From: Actinomycetes bacterium
Lineage (GTDB): Bacteria; Actinomycetota; Actinomycetes; Actinomycetales; Cellulomonadaceae
Assembly: GCA_023424135.1 (NCBI GenBank)
Contig: JAFAEH010000037.1
Coordinates: 1 to 6,576 of the forward strand
Length of the DNA stretch: 6,576 nucleotides
Direction: 5' to 3'
The notes below the pieces were generated by a model, which worked only from the letters and a program-made list of their open reading frames with translations, made no database searches and was not told where the DNA came from. Numbering within the stretch: position 1 is the stretch's first letter; each line of letters begins with the position of its first letter. Shown here piece after piece: positions 5,724 to 6,576 of the stretch. Made by a program: the position numbers and the translations under genes.

Positions 5724-6576
5724 GTGGACGCGCGGACCACGACGACGGGCACGGACGGGCGACCGGCCACCGGCCCGCGGCTCGCGGCCCTGCCGCCGGC
5801 GCTGCGCGAGGCCGGACGCACGCTGGTCATGGGCGTCGTCAACGTCACGCCCGACTCGTTCTCCGACGGCGGGCGCTGGTTCGACGCCGATGCCGCGGTC
5901 GCGCGGGGGCTCGCGCTGCTCGACCAGGGCGCGGACCTGCTCGACGTCGGCGGCGAGTCGACCCGGCCGGGAGCTGCGCGTGTGCCGGCCGACGAGGAGC
6001 TGGCCCGCGTGCTGCCGGTCGTGGCGCGGCTCGTGGCCCACGGGGCGGTCGTGAGCGTCGACACGACGCGGGCCGACGTCGCCGAGCGCGCCGTCGGCGA
6101 GGGGGCGGTGCTGGTCAACGACGTCTCGGGCGGCATGGCCGACCCGGACATGGCGGGTGTCGTCGCGCGCAGCGGTGCGGCGTACGTCGCGATGCACTGG
6201 CGCGGGCACTCCGACGTCATGGACTCCCACGACGTGTACGACGACGTCGTGGCCGACGTCCGTCGCGAGCTCGCGCAGCGCGTCGAGGAGCTGCGCGCCG
6301 CGGGTGTGGACGACGGTCAGGTCGTGCTCGACCCGGGCCTGGGCTTCGCGAAGACCGGCGAGAGCAACTGGCCGCTGCTCGCGCGGCTGCCCGAGCTCGT
6401 CGCCGACGGGTTCCCCGTGCTGGTCGGGGCGAGCCGCAAGCGGTTCCTCGGGCACCTGATGGCGGGGGCCGACGGGACGCCCGCGCCGCCGCAGGGGCGC
6501 GACGACGCGACCGCCGCGATCAGCGCGCTGGCCGCGGCGGCGGGTGCGTGGGCCGTCCGCGTGCACGAGGTCGAGG
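5724..6576 (+). CDS. folP: Dihydropteroate synthase FolP, 3' partial
   Basis: Condenses 6-hydroxymethyl-7,8-dihydropterin pyrophosphate with p-aminobenzoate to dihydropteroate; the sulfonamide target. The frame is open from GTG 5724 to the right edge without a stop (284 complete codons). Motifs are VMGVVNVTPDSFSDGG (35-50), DVGGESTRPGA (74-84), VVSVDTTRADVAERA, LVNDVSGGMADPDM, AMHWRGHS, VVLDPGLGFAKTGESNW, PVLVGASRKRFLGHLM and GRDDATAAISALAAAAGAWAVRVHEV. The order and residues match FolP1 of actinobacteria, including the RDxATA helix, so it should be active rather than a FolP2-like paralogue. By family length only about 10-25 residues are missing. GTG 5724 has GGGGA at 5715-5719 with 4-nt spacing; the next in-frame ATG (5829) lies inside the first beta strand and would cut the barrel. 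The roughly 30 residues before that strand are longer than in the mycobacterial protein. It sits 11 nt after folE in a folate operon. Confidence 0.97.
   Translation, partial: MDARTTTTGTDGRPATGPRLAALPPALREAGRTLVMGVVNVTPDSFSDGGRWFDADAAVARGLALLDQGADLLDVGGESTRPGAARVPADEELARVLPVVARLVAHGAVVSVDTTRADVAERAVGEGAVLVNDVSGGMADPDMAGVVARSGAAYVAMHWRGHSDVMDSHDVYDDVVADVRRELAQRVEELRAAGVDDGQVVLDPGLGFAKTGESNWPLLARLPELVADGFPVLVGASRKRFLGHLMAGADGTPAPPQGRDDATAAISALAAAAGAWAVRVHEVE

Noticed and set aside
5829..5831. ATG 5829 as the folP start
   Set aside because: It lies within VMGVVNVTPD, the first beta strand of the barrel; starting there leaves the fold incomplete, while GTG 5724 has a purine-rich site upstream.
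5418..6566. A 382-codon open frame on the minus strand opposite folE and folP
   Set aside because: Same shadow behaviour; the + strand here carries clear FolE and FolP motifs.
1..6576. A hidden novel defence, mobile or biosynthetic system
   Set aside because: All coding space is taken by six well-known or family-assigned genes in a conserved actinobacterial order; no transposase, recombinase, toxin pair, RNA gene or repeat array was seen.

Overview
The window is very GC-rich with strong G/C bias at third codon positions. It reads as a chromosomal housekeeping block from a high-GC actinobacterium (Actinomycetota). The protein sequences and gene order look most like Micrococcales, probably a Cellulomonas-like organism; that placement comes from pattern recognition, not a search. 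All six genes lie on the + strand. The first is cut by the left edge and the last by the right edge. I see no tRNA, rRNA, CRISPR array, insertion sequence or phage gene.

Left part (1-2845): a zincin-type putative metalloprotease of the F420-biosynthesis-associated / DUF2342 family (5' end missing), then tilS (tRNA-Ile lysidine synthetase), then hpt (hypoxanthine phosphoribosyltransferase). Gaps are 10 and 3 nt, so these look like one transcription unit. tilS is unusual: compared with my memory of the roughly 320-residue mycobacterial form, it carries an extra Gly/Ala/Asp/Pro-rich linker containing an 18-bp tandem repeat, and an exactly 60-bp (20-codon) near-perfect palindrome embedded in frame.

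Middle (2846-2984): the only real intergenic gap, 139 nt. It holds weak stem-loops after hpt, a 7-bp direct repeat at 10-bp spacing, a possible -10 element, and a good Shine-Dalgarno sequence 25 nt from the ftsH start with a small GC hairpin in between.

Right part (2985-6576): ftsH (membrane AAA+ zinc protease), folE (GTP cyclohydrolase I) and folP (dihydropteroate synthase, 3' end missing), with gaps of 1 and 11 nt. FolE makes 7,8-dihydroneopterin triphosphate and FolP joins the pterin to p-aminobenzoate, so this is the start of a folate operon led by ftsH; folB and folK would be expected beyond the right edge. The order zincin-tilS-hpt-ftsH-folE-folP is a known actinobacterial arrangement, so the genes themselves are ordinary. 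The points worth a second look are the tilS insertions and the ftsH leader.
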